A stretch of DNA of 64,000 bases from Aerococcus sp. Group 1 (GTDB lineage Bacteria; Bacillota; Bacilli; Lactobacillales; Aerococcaceae), in NCBI RefSeq assembly GCF_000193205.1, contig NC_015278.1:1240001-1304000 (forward strand), in the 5' to 3' direction. Under the pieces are notes generated by a model. It was not told where the DNA came from. It worked only from the letters and a program-made list of their open reading frames with translations, and ran no database searches. Both the position numbers and the translations under genes were made by a program. Numbering within the stretch: position 1 is the stretch's first letter; each line of letters begins with the position of its first letter. Positions 29,470 to 38,279 of this stretch are shown piece by piece.

Positions 29470-30117
29470 TTATTTAACATAGTTAAGGATATCGTCTAAG
29501 CGATCAACAATGGCAAGCGCCTGCGCCTTATTTTTCTCACTAGCTGCGACTAAGTCAGGTACCATGATGGTATCAATCCCCGAACGAAAACCAGCTTCAA
29601 CCCCCGCTACGGAGTCTTCAATGATTAAAGCACTATCCTTACTTTGCCCTGTCTTCTCTAAGGCCTTTAAAAAGATTTCAGGATGAGGCTTAGAATGTGT
29701 GACTTCATCCCCAGAAGTAAAACCATCGATATATGAACTAATTCCAGCTCCTTTTAACCTGGAAATCACTTCTGAGCGATTACTGGAAGAAGCCACATGG
29801 ATGGTAACTTCCATGTCTTTAAGAGCCTCGAGAGTCTCTAGTAAACCGGCTTTATTGTCAATACCGGATTCAGCCTCAATTTCACCAAATCTTTGCTCAG
29901 CTTCATTGAAAAGCGTTTTAGCTAAATCTTGGCTACCTGTTTTTTCCACTAGGGCTTGTAAGCAGGCTGCTGCTGTTCGACCAGCATGCTGGTCAATGTA
30001 TTCCTGATCGGTAAATTCTATTCCTCGCGCTTGAAAAACCTCTTGATAGGCCTTAAGGTAGACAGATTCTGTATCAATTAAGGTTCCATCCATATCAAAG
30101 ATAACAACTGATTTCAC
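29470..30117 (-). CDS. HAD hydrolase, beta-phosphoglucomutase/phosphatase-like
   Basis: 215 residues. Motif I DMDGTLIDTE is near residue 8, an alpha-helical C1 cap follows, motif II is VASSSNRSEV near 108, motif III is KPHPEIF near 140 and motif IV is IEDSVAGVEAG near 165. This pattern is shared by beta-phosphoglucomutases and by small sugar-phosphate phosphatases, and the two cannot be separated here. The start is GTG with AAGGAAGTG six bases upstream. It is monocistronic. Confidence 0.88.
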   Translation of the reverse strand: MKSVVIFDMDGTLIDTESVYLKAYQEVFQARGIEFTDQEYIDQHAGRTAAACLQALVEKTGSQDLAKTLFNEAEQRFGEIEAESGIDNKAGLLETLEALKDMEVTIHVASSSNRSEVISRLKGAGISSYIDGFTSGDEVTHSKPHPEIFLKALEKTGQSKDSALIIEDSVAGVEAGFRSGIDTIMVPDLVAASEKNKAQALAIVDRLDDILNYVK

Positions 30118-30224
30118 TGGGTCACTTCCTTCATTCCATGTATTTATATAAATCGCTTACATTTTTTATCATATCACACTGCCCTTATCAGGACAAATTA
30201 GAGCTTTTTCTTCTCATTTACTGT

Positions 30225-30253
30225 TTGCAATCAAAGTTTTAATTCGTTATGAT
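30225..30253 (+). promoter_or_regulatory. Promoter of the ABC-F gene
   Basis: -35 TTGCAA (30225-30230), 17 bases, -10 TATGAT (30248-30253), about 55 bases before the start codon. Confidence 0.65.
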
Positions 30254-30308
30254 TAGTCAGTATGAGTGACTGAAACTACTCGATCATCAAAAAAAGTGAG
30301 GAATCATC

Positions 30309-31937
30309 ATGTTACAAGTTTCAAATGTTAGCCTACATTTTTCTGACCGCAAACTTTATGACAATGTTAATTTAAAATTTAATCCCGGAAATTGCTATGG
30401 TATCATCGGTGCCAATGGGGCCGGAAAGTCAACTTTTCTTAAAATATTATCAGGAGAAATTGCCCCTTCTACTGGTGAAGTCAGTAAAGAAGCCAACGAA
30501 CGGATTTCGGTTTTAAACCAAGACCACTTTGCCTTTGAAGAATATAGCCCAATTGATACAGTCATCATGGGAAATAAAGAACTCTACCAAATAAGAGAAG
30601 AGAAAGATGCCATTTATGCAAAAAGTGACTTCAGTGAAGAAGATGGTATTCGTGCCGGTGAACTTGAAGCCCAATTCGCGGAAATGAATGGGTGGGAGGC
30701 TGAATCCGAGGCTTCTCAGTTACTCCAAGGCTTAGGAATTGCAGAAGATAAACACTATCAACTGATGAGTGAACTCGAAGAACGCGATAAAGTTAAGGTA
30801 CTCTTAGCTCAAGCGCTTTTTGGAAATCCGGATATTCTTTTACTTGATGAACCAACCAATGGTTTAGATGCAGACTCCATCGAATGGCTGGCAGAATATA
30901 TTATTAACTTCCCTAACGCAGTTATCGTGGTCTCCCATGACCGCTATTTCTTAAACCAAGTATGTACCCATATCTGTGATGTTGACTTTGGTAAAATTAA
31001 ACTTTACGTGGGAAACTATGACTTTTGGAAGCAATCCAGTGAGTTAGCAGCTAAATTACAAGCCGATGCCAATGCCAAAAAAGAAGAAAAAGTTAAAGAA
31101 TTAAAGGCCTTTATCGCTCGTTTCTCAGCCAATGCTTCCAAATCAAAGCAAGCAACTTCCCGTAAGAAAATGCTGGATAAGATCGAACTTGATGATATTC
31201 AACCTTCAAGTCGTAAATATCCCTATGTTGGTTTTGAACCAGAACGTGAAATTGGTAATGATGTCTTGACCGTGGAAGGCCTCTCTAAAACAATTGATGG
31301 CGTCAAAGTACTAGATAATATTACCTTCCACCTAAAAAATGATGATAAGGTAGCCTTTGTCAGTCGCAATGATGTCGCTGTTACTACCCTTTTCCAAATT
31401 TTAATGGGTGAAATGGAGCCTGATTCTGGTAGCTTCAAGTGGGGAGTAACCACCAGTCAAAGTTACCTGCCGCGTGACACCTCAAAAGAGTTTGAAAATA
31501 GTGATCAATCAATATTGCAATGGCTCTTCCAATATGCTAAAACGCCTGAAGAACAAGACAATACCTTCTTGAGAAGTTTCTTAGGACGGATGCTCTTCTC
31601 CGGTGATGACGTGAATAAACACGTTAATGTGCTATCTGGGGGCGAAAAAGTCCGCTGTATGCTCTCTAGAATGATGCTTTCCAAGGCTAACGTCCTGGTG
31701 ATGGATAATCCGACTAACCACCTTGACCTGGAATCGATTTCCAGCTTGAATGATGGCTTAATCCGCTTTAAAGGCGTCCTATTATTCTCATCCCACGATA
31801 GAGAATTTCTCTCAACCATTGCAAACCGGGTGATCCATGTCAGTCCTAACGGCTTAGTTGACCGGATTGAAACCGGTTATGAAGAATATCTCAATAACGA
31901 GGATACCCAAGCTCGGGTAGATGCCTTATATCAATAA
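30309..31937 (+). CDS. ABC-F family ATPase, YbiT-like
   Basis: 542 residues with no membrane segments and two tandem nucleotide-binding domains joined by a linker (about 250-310, KSKQATSRKKMLDKI), the layout of ribosome-associated ABC-F proteins. It follows E. coli YbiT closely in the first half (GANGAGKSTFLKIL, CTHICDVDFG, FSANASKSKQATSR). NBD1 has Walker A and Walker B (LLLDEPTNGLD) intact. NBD2 has lost the GKS of Walker A (SRNDVAVTTLFQ) and has Asn for the catalytic Glu (VMDNPTNHLD), while its LSGGE signature is intact. It probably acts on ribosomes in translation; an antibiotic-resistance role has no specific support. Confidence 0.9.
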   Translation: MLQVSNVSLHFSDRKLYDNVNLKFNPGNCYGIIGANGAGKSTFLKILSGEIAPSTGEVSKEANERISVLNQDHFAFEEYSPIDTVIMGNKELYQIREEKDAIYAKSDFSEEDGIRAGELEAQFAEMNGWEAESEASQLLQGLGIAEDKHYQLMSELEERDKVKVLLAQALFGNPDILLLDEPTNGLDADSIEWLAEYIINFPNAVIVVSHDRYFLNQVCTHICDVDFGKIKLYVGNYDFWKQSSELAAKLQADANAKKEEKVKELKAFIARFSANASKSKQATSRKKMLDKIELDDIQPSSRKYPYVGFEPEREIGNDVLTVEGLSKTIDGVKVLDNITFHLKNDDKVAFVSRNDVAVTTLFQILMGEMEPDSGSFKWGVTTSQSYLPRDTSKEFENSDQSILQWLFQYAKTPEEQDNTFLRSFLGRMLFSGDDVNKHVNVLSGGEKVRCMLSRMMLSKANVLVMDNPTNHLDLESISSLNDGLIRFKGVLLFSSHDREFLSTIANRVIHVSPNGLVDRIETGYEEYLNNEDTQARVDALYQ

Positions 31938-31958
31938 GATAGCATTTCAGGCACCATT

Positions 31959-32003
31959 AAAGGCCCGCACTAGCTCATTGACAAAGCTAGCGCGGGCCTT
32001 TTT
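31959..32003. terminator. Bidirectional terminator
   Basis: A strong GC stem AAGGCCCGC and CTAGCT paired with AGCTAG and GCGGGCCTT, flanked by T runs, lies between the convergent ABC-F gene and the importer operon. Confidence 0.88.
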
Positions 32004-32016
32004 GGACGACATCATC

Positions 32017-32757
32017 TTAAAAGCGATCTAAGACATTGAGAAACTTATGAACTCTTTGATTTTTCTGAGCATTAAAGAAACTGTAAGGGTCTCCCTCTTC
32101 AATCACTTCTCCCTGCTCCATAAATATAATATGATCAGCAACATTCTTAGCAAAGGACATTTCATGGGTCACAACGACCATGGTCGTTCCCTTTTTCGCG
32201 AGTTCAGTCATGATATTTAAAACCCCATCGACTAATTCCGGATCTAAAGCTGAAGTCGGTTCATCAAAAAGAATGAGATCTGGGCTAGGTGCGATTGCTC
32301 TAGCGATTCCCACTCTTTGTTGTTGTCCGCCAGAGAGTTGATTAGGATAACGGTCTTTGAGTTTTGCCATTCCTACCCAGTCAAGGATTTCTTCACTTCG
32401 AGCAACTGCTTCATCCTTTGCCCAGCCTCGCGCTGTAACCAGGGGTTCTAGCAAGTTTTCTAAAACCGTTTTATTATTAAACAAATTATAATTTTGAAAA
32501 ACGAAACCAATATGTTGTCTGATCTTCAAAATTTCTTTTCGAGTAATTTTGCTTAAGTCATAATGCTCTCCTAAGAGGCCAAATTCACCATGATCTGCCT
32601 TTTCTAAGAAATTTAAACACCGTAAAAGGGTGGTCTTTCCTGACCCACTAGGGCCCAGAATAGCAATCACATCTCCAGAATCAACTGTTAAATCGATTCC
32701 TTTCAATATTTTTTGACCAAGAAAGGATTTGTGGATATTTTTAACATTTAACATCAT
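32017..32757 (-). CDS. Amino-acid-type ABC importer ATP-binding protein
   Basis: 246 residues. Walker A GPSGSGKTT, Q-loop FQNYNLFN, signature LSGGQQQR, Walker B ILFDEPTS and VTHEMSF are complete, as in the polar amino acid uptake family. It is the last gene of the operon that begins with the UroD-like protein at 36162. The start is one of two adjacent ATGs behind AGGAGTG. It energises the two permeases directly upstream. Confidence 0.93.
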   Translation of the reverse strand: MMLNVKNIHKSFLGQKILKGIDLTVDSGDVIAILGPSGSGKTTLLRCLNFLEKADHGEFGLLGEHYDLSKITRKEILKIRQHIGFVFQNYNLFNNKTVLENLLEPLVTARGWAKDEAVARSEEILDWVGMAKLKDRYPNQLSGGQQQRVGIARAIAPSPDLILFDEPTSALDPELVDGVLNIMTELAKKGTTMVVVTHEMSFAKNVADHIIFMEQGEVIEEGDPYSFFNAQKNQRVHKFLNVLDRF

Positions 32758-32766
32758 TAATCACTC

Positions 32767-33456
32767 CTAGGCATGGGATAGATAATACTTATTAATGACC
32801 TGTCCAAGATATTGAATTAAGCCACAAAGTATTAAATATATAACAAAGATAACAATATAAGCACTGGTAAAATTATAGGAATAAGCGGCTGCAGTCTTTG
32901 CAATAGCTGTGATATCTTGCACCGTCATCACAAAGACTAAAGAAGTTCCCTTAACCAGTTCAATAATCAAATTGATAAATGAAGGTAGAGCGACTTTAAG
33001 CAATTGCGGAAAAATAATTCTTTCAAAACTTTTCCAGGGACTTAAACCGGCACTTAGGGCTGCTTCCCACTGGCCATAATCAACAGCCATTAAGGCAGAC
33101 CGAAAGATCTCAGTTAAGGATGCTAGCGCAATTAAGCAGAAGATAATGTAGGCATAGATAATCGGATTAAAATTAAAGACGTCCACCTCAACATGAATTA
33201 AATTGGTGAATTGATTTAAAAGGCTAGGCAGTAAACTGTAAAAGAACAGAATAAGAACAATTAAGGGAGTAGCGCGTATGATCGCTAAGTAAACTTGAAT
33301 AAACTTACTAATGACTGGCAGCTCCCTCTGTAAAGCTAAGGCAAACAATAAAGCAGGGGCGATAGAAAATAATACCGCTACCAGCATAATACTAAGGGTC
33401 ACAGGAATTCCTTTTAAGGAAGCAAAAAATGTATCAATAATAAAATCCCAATTCAT
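32767..33456 (-). CDS. Amino-acid-type ABC importer permease 2
   Basis: 229 residues with about five membrane segments. The HisMQ-type motifs IIRATPLIVLILFF and LTEIFRSAL and the cytoplasmic EAA-like loop GLSPWKSFERIIFPQ are visible. AGGGGAGG precedes the ATG. It is five bases from permease 1 and ten from the ATPase. Together with permease 1 it would form a heterodimeric channel. Confidence 0.92.
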   Translation of the reverse strand: MNWDFIIDTFFASLKGIPVTLSIMLVAVLFSIAPALLFALALQRELPVISKFIQVYLAIIRATPLIVLILFFYSLLPSLLNQFTNLIHVEVDVFNFNPIIYAYIIFCLIALASLTEIFRSALMAVDYGQWEAALSAGLSPWKSFERIIFPQLLKVALPSFINLIIELVKGTSLVFVMTVQDITAIAKTAAAYSYNFTSAYIVIFVIYLILCGLIQYLGQVINKYYLSHA

Positions 33457-33460
33457 CGCC

Positions 33461-34153
33461 CTATACCTCCCCTTTAGAAATTTCTTTTTCTAATAGATGA
33501 ATAGAAACCATAATTAATCCAGCAATAATCCAATAGATAATGGCTACGGCCAAATCAGTTTCTAAGGAAAAATTACCCATATTTCGATTAATAAATAATT
33601 GCCCTGCCCCCATGACATCAATTAATCCAATGGTATAAGCTAGGGCAGTGTTTTTTAATAAAGAAACCGTCGAGTTACCAATATTTGGTAGGGCAATCCT
33701 TAAGGCTTGAGGCAGTAGGATTCTAAAGAAAGTCCTAGCTTCTGACAGGCCCAAAGCTAAGCCAGCCTCCCTTTGCCCCTTATTGACCGCATCATAACTT
33801 GCTTTGAACACAACAGAAATATTGGCTCCATATAGCAAAGTTAAGGCAATAATGACAAAGACTGCTTGTGAGAAATCATGAATGTTAATCTTAAGCCACC
33901 ACTTCAATAGCTGGGGTAAACCATAAAACACTAGAAATATCATCACTATTGGCGGCGTACAGCGCATAATAAATATATAAGTCTTCGTTATTTGCTGATA
34001 CCATCTTTGCTTTGCTTCTAAGCCATAAGCTAGAATAAGTCCTAGTAAATTGCCAAGGGTAAAGGAAATAATTAATATAAATAATGATACTGGTATAAAT
34101 GGTATCAATTCCTTAAATAAAGGGAATATGGATTTTACATCAAAATTAACCAT
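33461..34153 (-). CDS. Amino-acid-type ABC importer permease 1
   Basis: 230 residues with about five membrane segments. The motifs IMRCTPPIVMIFLVFY, SVVFKASYDAV and GLSEARTFFRILLPQ are those of the HisMQ family. It is separated from the substrate-binding protein by about 160 bases that can fold into a long hairpin, so it may be expressed at a lower level than that protein. It pairs with permease 2. Confidence 0.92.
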   Translation of the reverse strand: MVNFDVKSIFPLFKELIPFIPVSLFILIISFTLGNLLGLILAYGLEAKQRWYQQITKTYIFIMRCTPPIVMIFLVFYGLPQLLKWWLKINIHDFSQAVFVIIALTLLYGANISVVFKASYDAVNKGQREAGLALGLSEARTFFRILLPQALRIALPNIGNSTVSLLKNTALAYTIGLIDVMGAGQLFINRNMGNFSLETDLAVAIIYWIIAGLIMVSIHLLEKEISKGEV

Positions 34154-34180
34154 ATTATCTCCTTTCTACACTAGTCAGTG

Positions 34181-34310
34181 AATGGCAATAGCCCTGAAAC
34201 ATAGATTGAACTGACCGCCTACTCTAAAAATTATTATTCAGAAGACTTCATTTCATCTAGACTTAATCAGGGCTAAGTAACACATCTTCGTCTTACATCG
34301 CATTGCCATT
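34181..34310 (-). repeat. Paired inverted repeats between binding protein and permease genes
   Basis: AATGGCAAT (34181-34189) is complementary to ATTGCCATT (34302-34310), and the adjoining AGCCCTGA (34190-34197) to TCAGGGCT (34267-34274). In the mRNA this would form a large branched hairpin directly after the binding-protein stop codon. It may stabilise the upstream message, or partly terminate or process it. Confidence 0.6.
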
Positions 34311-34311
34311 T

Positions 34312-35165
34312 TTAATCTTTAATATAATCAAATACATTCTTATTTAAATATTGTTGGGATAATTTTTCTAATGTCCCATCTTCACGGAGTTCTTTAATTG
34401 CTTGATCATAATCTTTGACTAATTGTTCATTTTCATCAGTCCGTTCAAATAAAGGATAGATTGGAATCCCTTTATAAGTCACATAAGTTAATTGATCAGC
34501 TTTATCATGATAAGGACCATCTTCATCTTCTACAGACTTTTTATAGGATAGGTCAATAGAGAAGTAAGCATCATAACGTCCTTCAAGCACCCAACCATAG
34601 GCATCAGATAGGTCAAATTGATCAGCAGGCACCAAGTCAATAGGATGATCAGGATTCTTTTGATTATAATCTTGAATCACATCGTATTGACCGTTTTGTG
34701 GCGAAATAGGAACTAATCTCCCCTTAGCCTTAGCGAAATCATCGATGTTTTTATATTTATCCTTATCTTCGGAACGAATGGTCAATCCAATCACACTCGC
34801 CCCATGATAGTTTTTAGGAATAATAAACTTCTTAGCCCGCTCATCGGTATACCAGCATCCCTTAATCCCTGCGTCATACTTACCTGACTCTAATCCAATA
34901 AGTAAGTCTTCATTAGAGGTGGGAACAAAGTCAAAGTGATACTGTGGCAACTTCTTTTCAACTTCTCTAAAAACGGCAACCTCATAACCATCGGCCTCCC
35001 CCTTATCATTCACGAAATTATAGGGATAATAATTTTGCCAAAAAGCCACCTTAACGTTACGGGAATTTTCTTTACTTGGTTCACTACTACGGTTTCTGAT
35101 TAAGAAGCTGGCTAATACAACGACTACCGCCACTAAAATACCGATGAATAATTTTTTATTTTCAT
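34312..35165 (-). CDS. Amino-acid-type ABC importer substrate-binding protein (apparent frameshift)
   Basis: As written it is read in frame with the gene before it, giving one 629-residue fusion. However, GAGGAGG and then ATG AAA (start 35165) sit at the junction. One extra A in the run at 35152-35157 would give a separate 284-residue protein starting MKIKKLFIGILVAVVVV: a positively charged end and one hydrophobic segment with no lipobox cysteine, so it is membrane-anchored. A type 3 solute-binding domain follows (NYYPYNFVNDKGEADGYEVA, GKYDAGIKGCWYTDERA). It would deliver solute to the two permeases downstream. Confidence 0.8.
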
Positions 35166-36162
35166 TTTCAGCTGCCTCCTCTATACTTGCTTGGCGAACC
35201 CAGTCAAAATGTTCTCTTGGTGTATCTGCTGGAATGGTACAATCCGCTCCGATCACATAAGGCGTATCTCCAGCTTCTTTAATTAGCTCCTTGGTGTAAG
35301 CTTTTATTTCTGACTCTGTTCCTTTGTAAATGAGGTCATCTGCAGTATTTTGGAAACCACCCACAACAACCTTATCTTTAAAAATTTTCTTACCGTCTTC
35401 AATTGATAATTTTTCCGGCCCAGTTGCCCAATTAACCGCACTGGCTGGATAGTCAGCAAATTTTTCTAATCGGTTATGGGCGCCTAAGTAACCACAAACA
35501 TGGAGGATATGGTGAGGTTTAAGTTCTTTAGCACGATTTAATAAAGCAGTATCCAATGGCTTAACCAGTTCAATGAAGTCTTTATCAGTGAAATCATCGG
35601 TTTGTAAATCTTGGGTAGAATAATAGATGCCATCAACGGTAGTCTCTGATAAGATCCCTTCAATGACCTTTTGAATATCTCCCGCAATGACTTTTAAAAT
35701 TTTTGCGAAAAGTTCAGGATCTTCCTGATAGAACCGGCTGACACGTTCATCTTGGTCATCATATAAAATTTTGAAGGTAGTTAATGGACCGAAAATATTA
35801 TAAAAACTATACAATTGGTTCTTATGTAGGGCTTCGACCTCCTTGGCAAACTGAATTTGTTCTTGAATCCAAGGATCATCATTTGCTAGCGGTTCAATTT
35901 CTCCAACTTCCGATAAATGCTCAGCTTTTTGTAACTTTTCATTAGGATATTGAAAATAACCATCAGTCATTATCTTTATATAGTCAGGCTCAATATCCTT
36001 AAGAAATTGCTGGTGGCCAGCTAAATTAGCTGGTTTGATGTGATCATCTTTCAACGCATTAGCATGGTAAACATCTTCTACAAAGTGGTGCCAGAAACCA
36101 ACCGGCGTCCGCTCAGCTTGATGGCCATCAAAGACTGTTTTTACTAATTCCTTCTTACTCAT
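35166..36162 (-). CDS. UroD-like, MtaA-type putative zinc methyltransferase
   Basis: About 332 residues up to the junction with the binding protein; the exact 3' end is unclear because of the apparent frameshift at 35152-35157. The start at 36162 has AAGGAGG eight bases upstream; an earlier ATG at 36201 lacks one. The opening ERTPVGFWHHF is that of UroD-like proteins of anaerobes and not of haem-pathway UroD, whose RQAGR motif is missing. His221-x-Cys223 (HVCG) and Cys308 (GADCTIP) match the HxC...C zinc site of MtaA/CmuA-type methyltransferases. It heads an amino-acid-type importer operon, so it may act on an imported methylated compound. That role is inference. Confidence 0.72.
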
Positions 36163-36316
36163 TTTGTTTTCCTCCTTACTAGTAAAACTCCAATTCCCCA
36201 AATAAATAAAACTGAAGTTTAACTAATTTTTTGTAAGTTATATTTTTATTGACTTAATATTAGTTAGGGACGACCTAAAAATCAATAGTTTTAAGTTAAA
36301 AATGATAATCTATCTT

Positions 36317-36351
36317 TCGATCAAATCTGATACACTCCCGCTCGATCAAAT
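36317..36351. repeat. Two direct repeats TCGATCAAAT
   Basis: Identical ten-base copies at 36317-36326 and 36342-36351, 25 bases apart, in the leader of the UroD-like operon. They could be regulator sites. Confidence 0.5.
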
Positions 36352-36381
36352 ACGTTCGCCCGGTCCTTGAGTTGATTACAA

Positions 36382-36437
36382 TAAAAAAGCCCCAAAGTTA
36401 GGCATAATCCTAGACTGAAAGGCAGATAAATGGGGCT
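36382..36437 (-). promoter_or_regulatory. Leader hairpin/attenuator of the UroD-like operon
   Basis: On the minus strand AGCCCCA (36437-36431) pairs with TGGGGCT (36394-36388), enclosing about 36 bases with a smaller TAGG/CCTA stem, and is followed by TTTTTTATTG. It lies downstream of a TATAAT (36455-36460) and over 200 bases before the first start codon, so it acts as a leader terminator. It does not match a riboswitch class that I recognise. Confidence 0.55.
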
Positions 36438-36454
36438 ATCAATGTTTCTTTTTT

Positions 36455-36460
36455 ATTATA
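36455..36460 (-). promoter_or_regulatory. -10 element of the UroD-like operon
   Basis: A perfect TATAAT on the minus strand just upstream of the leader hairpin. No clear -35 at the standard distance. Confidence 0.45.
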
Positions 36461-36543
36461 TATTTAGTGTGAAAACAATTATTGTCTAATTTTTCTATCG
36501 TCTTTTATGATGGTAAATAGTTTATCTATTGAGGGGAGTTTTT

Positions 36544-38279
36544 ATGAAATATATTTGGTCTTACATCAAACCCTTTAAGAAAGAGTTAGTATTTATCTTC
36601 CTGGGTATGTTGATGTTTTCAGTGGTTAACCTAGGTTTACCAACCATGTTAGCAATGATTATTGATAACGCATTAATACCAGGTGACTTATCCAACCTTT
36701 ATTTTTCCTAGCAATTATGCTCTTTATTTCTTGTTTAGGTATTGCTGGACAGATTTTTGGCTCTTATTTTATTAGTAAGTTGTCAACGATGATGACAATG
36801 AATTTACGTAATGATTTATTTAAAAAAATGCTTAAGCTTTCTCATCACGAGTTTCAAGATTACGGGGTACCCTCTTTAACCAACCGTATGACTTCCGATG
36901 CTTTTATCCTCATGCAGTTTACTCAAATGACTCTTAGGACTTTGGCAACTGCACCAGTGATGATCATTATTAGTATTTATATGATTACACGGACTTCGCC
37001 CGAATTAGGTTTGTATGTTTTCCCCGTGGCACCTATGATAGTGGCCATGATTATCATTATTGCCTGGTTAACCTTGCCGATTTCCCGTGCCCAACAAAAA
37101 ACTTTAGATAATATTAACCGGATTCTCAGAGAAAATATTACTGGTACTCGAGTCGTTCGTGCCTTTAACCGGGAACAATTTTTCGAAGAACGTTTTGAAG
37201 AAGTCAACCATACTTACCGGCAATACTCTAGTCTTCTGTTTAAAACCATGGCCATTACGCCCTCTCTCTTTTCTTTAATCATGAATATTACTATCATATT
37301 AATCGTCTGGTTTGGTGCCGGTTTTGCCGCTAGGGGAAGTGTTCAAGTTGGGACCTTAGTTGCCTTTATTGAATACGTATGGCTAGCTCTCTTCTCCTTA
37401 ACCATTTTTGCTAATATTTTCATGATGTATCCACGAGCAGTTGTTTCAGCAGGGCGACTCGATGAAGTCATGCATACACCAATAACCGTCCCTCCCTCTG
37501 AAAATCCGATTATGGAAACTGATGGTAGTGGGCGCTTAGAATTCAATCACGTCGACTTTGCTTATCCGGATGCTGATGAACCCGTCCTAAGAGATATTAG
37601 CTTCTCATCAAAGGCTGGGGAAACCATTGCCTTTATCGGTTCCACTGGGTCGGGAAAATCAACCATTGTGAAGTTAATCCCCCGTTTCTATGATGTCTCC
37701 AGTGGGGAAATTAAGCTCGATGGTATTGATATTCGTGACCTAGACTTACAAGTTCTACGCTCTAAAATAGGCTACACGCCCCAAAAAGCCAACCTTTTCT
37801 CTGGTCAAATTGCCACCAACCTTCGCTATGGTAAGTTTGATGCTGACGAGGAAGATATGGACCACGCGACTTCGATCGCACAAGCTAGTGAATTTATCAA
37901 TCGGCTGGCGACTCGTTACCATACAGAATTGACCGAAGGCGGCACTAATCTATCAGGTGGCCAGCGCCAACGCCTATCCATTGCCCGTTCAATTATTGGG
38001 GACCGGGAAATATATATATTTGATGATAGTTTTTCCGCTCTGGATTATAAAACAGACGCTGCTGTACGCCAAGCGCTTAAGGAAGAAACGAAAGACGCGA
38101 CAACGATTATTATTGCCCAACGAGTCGGCACCATCATCAATGCTGATCAAATTATCGTTTTAGACCATGGTCAAATAGCCGCAAAAGGCACCCACAGGGA
38201 ACTATTAAAGTCCTCTCCGCTATATTATGAAATTGCTTCGTCACAACTTACCAAGGAGGAATTAGAATATGGAGAATAA
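36544..38279 (+). CDS. Heterodimeric ABC exporter, degenerate-site half (LmrC/BmrC-like; apparent frameshift)
   Basis: The first 55 codons (first membrane helix) and the rest are in different frames. One extra T in the run at 36702-36706 joins them as NLYFFLAIMLF and gives 578 residues, the normal size of a half exporter with six helices plus NBD. The NBD has Walker A GSTGSGKST and signature LSGGQRQR, but Walker B is IFDDSFSALD (Asp for catalytic Glu) and the switch His is Gln (AQRVGTI), the hallmarks of the non-hydrolysing half. The start at 36544 lies behind GAGGGGAG. It overlaps the next gene by 11 bases. It is probably a multidrug or lipid exporter. Confidence 0.9.

Larger units (their letters stand above)
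36163..36543. other. Divergent regulatory region between the importer operon and the exporter
   Basis: About 380 bases without a gene. It holds a minus-strand TATAAT, a leader hairpin with a T run, two TCGATCAAAT direct repeats and an ACAATTATTGT palindrome near 36477. The exporter start is preceded by GAGGGGAG at 36531-36538. Confidence 0.65.

Noticed and set aside
35166..36162. Haem-pathway uroporphyrinogen decarboxylase
   Set aside because: The N-terminal RQAGR substrate motif is missing, zinc-ligand residues of MtaA-type methyltransferases are present, and no other haem genes are nearby.
36382..36437. SAM-III (SMK), preQ1 or fluoride riboswitch
   Set aside because: Stem lengths and loop sequences do not match the conserved cores of these classes as I know them; kept only as an attenuator-like hairpin.
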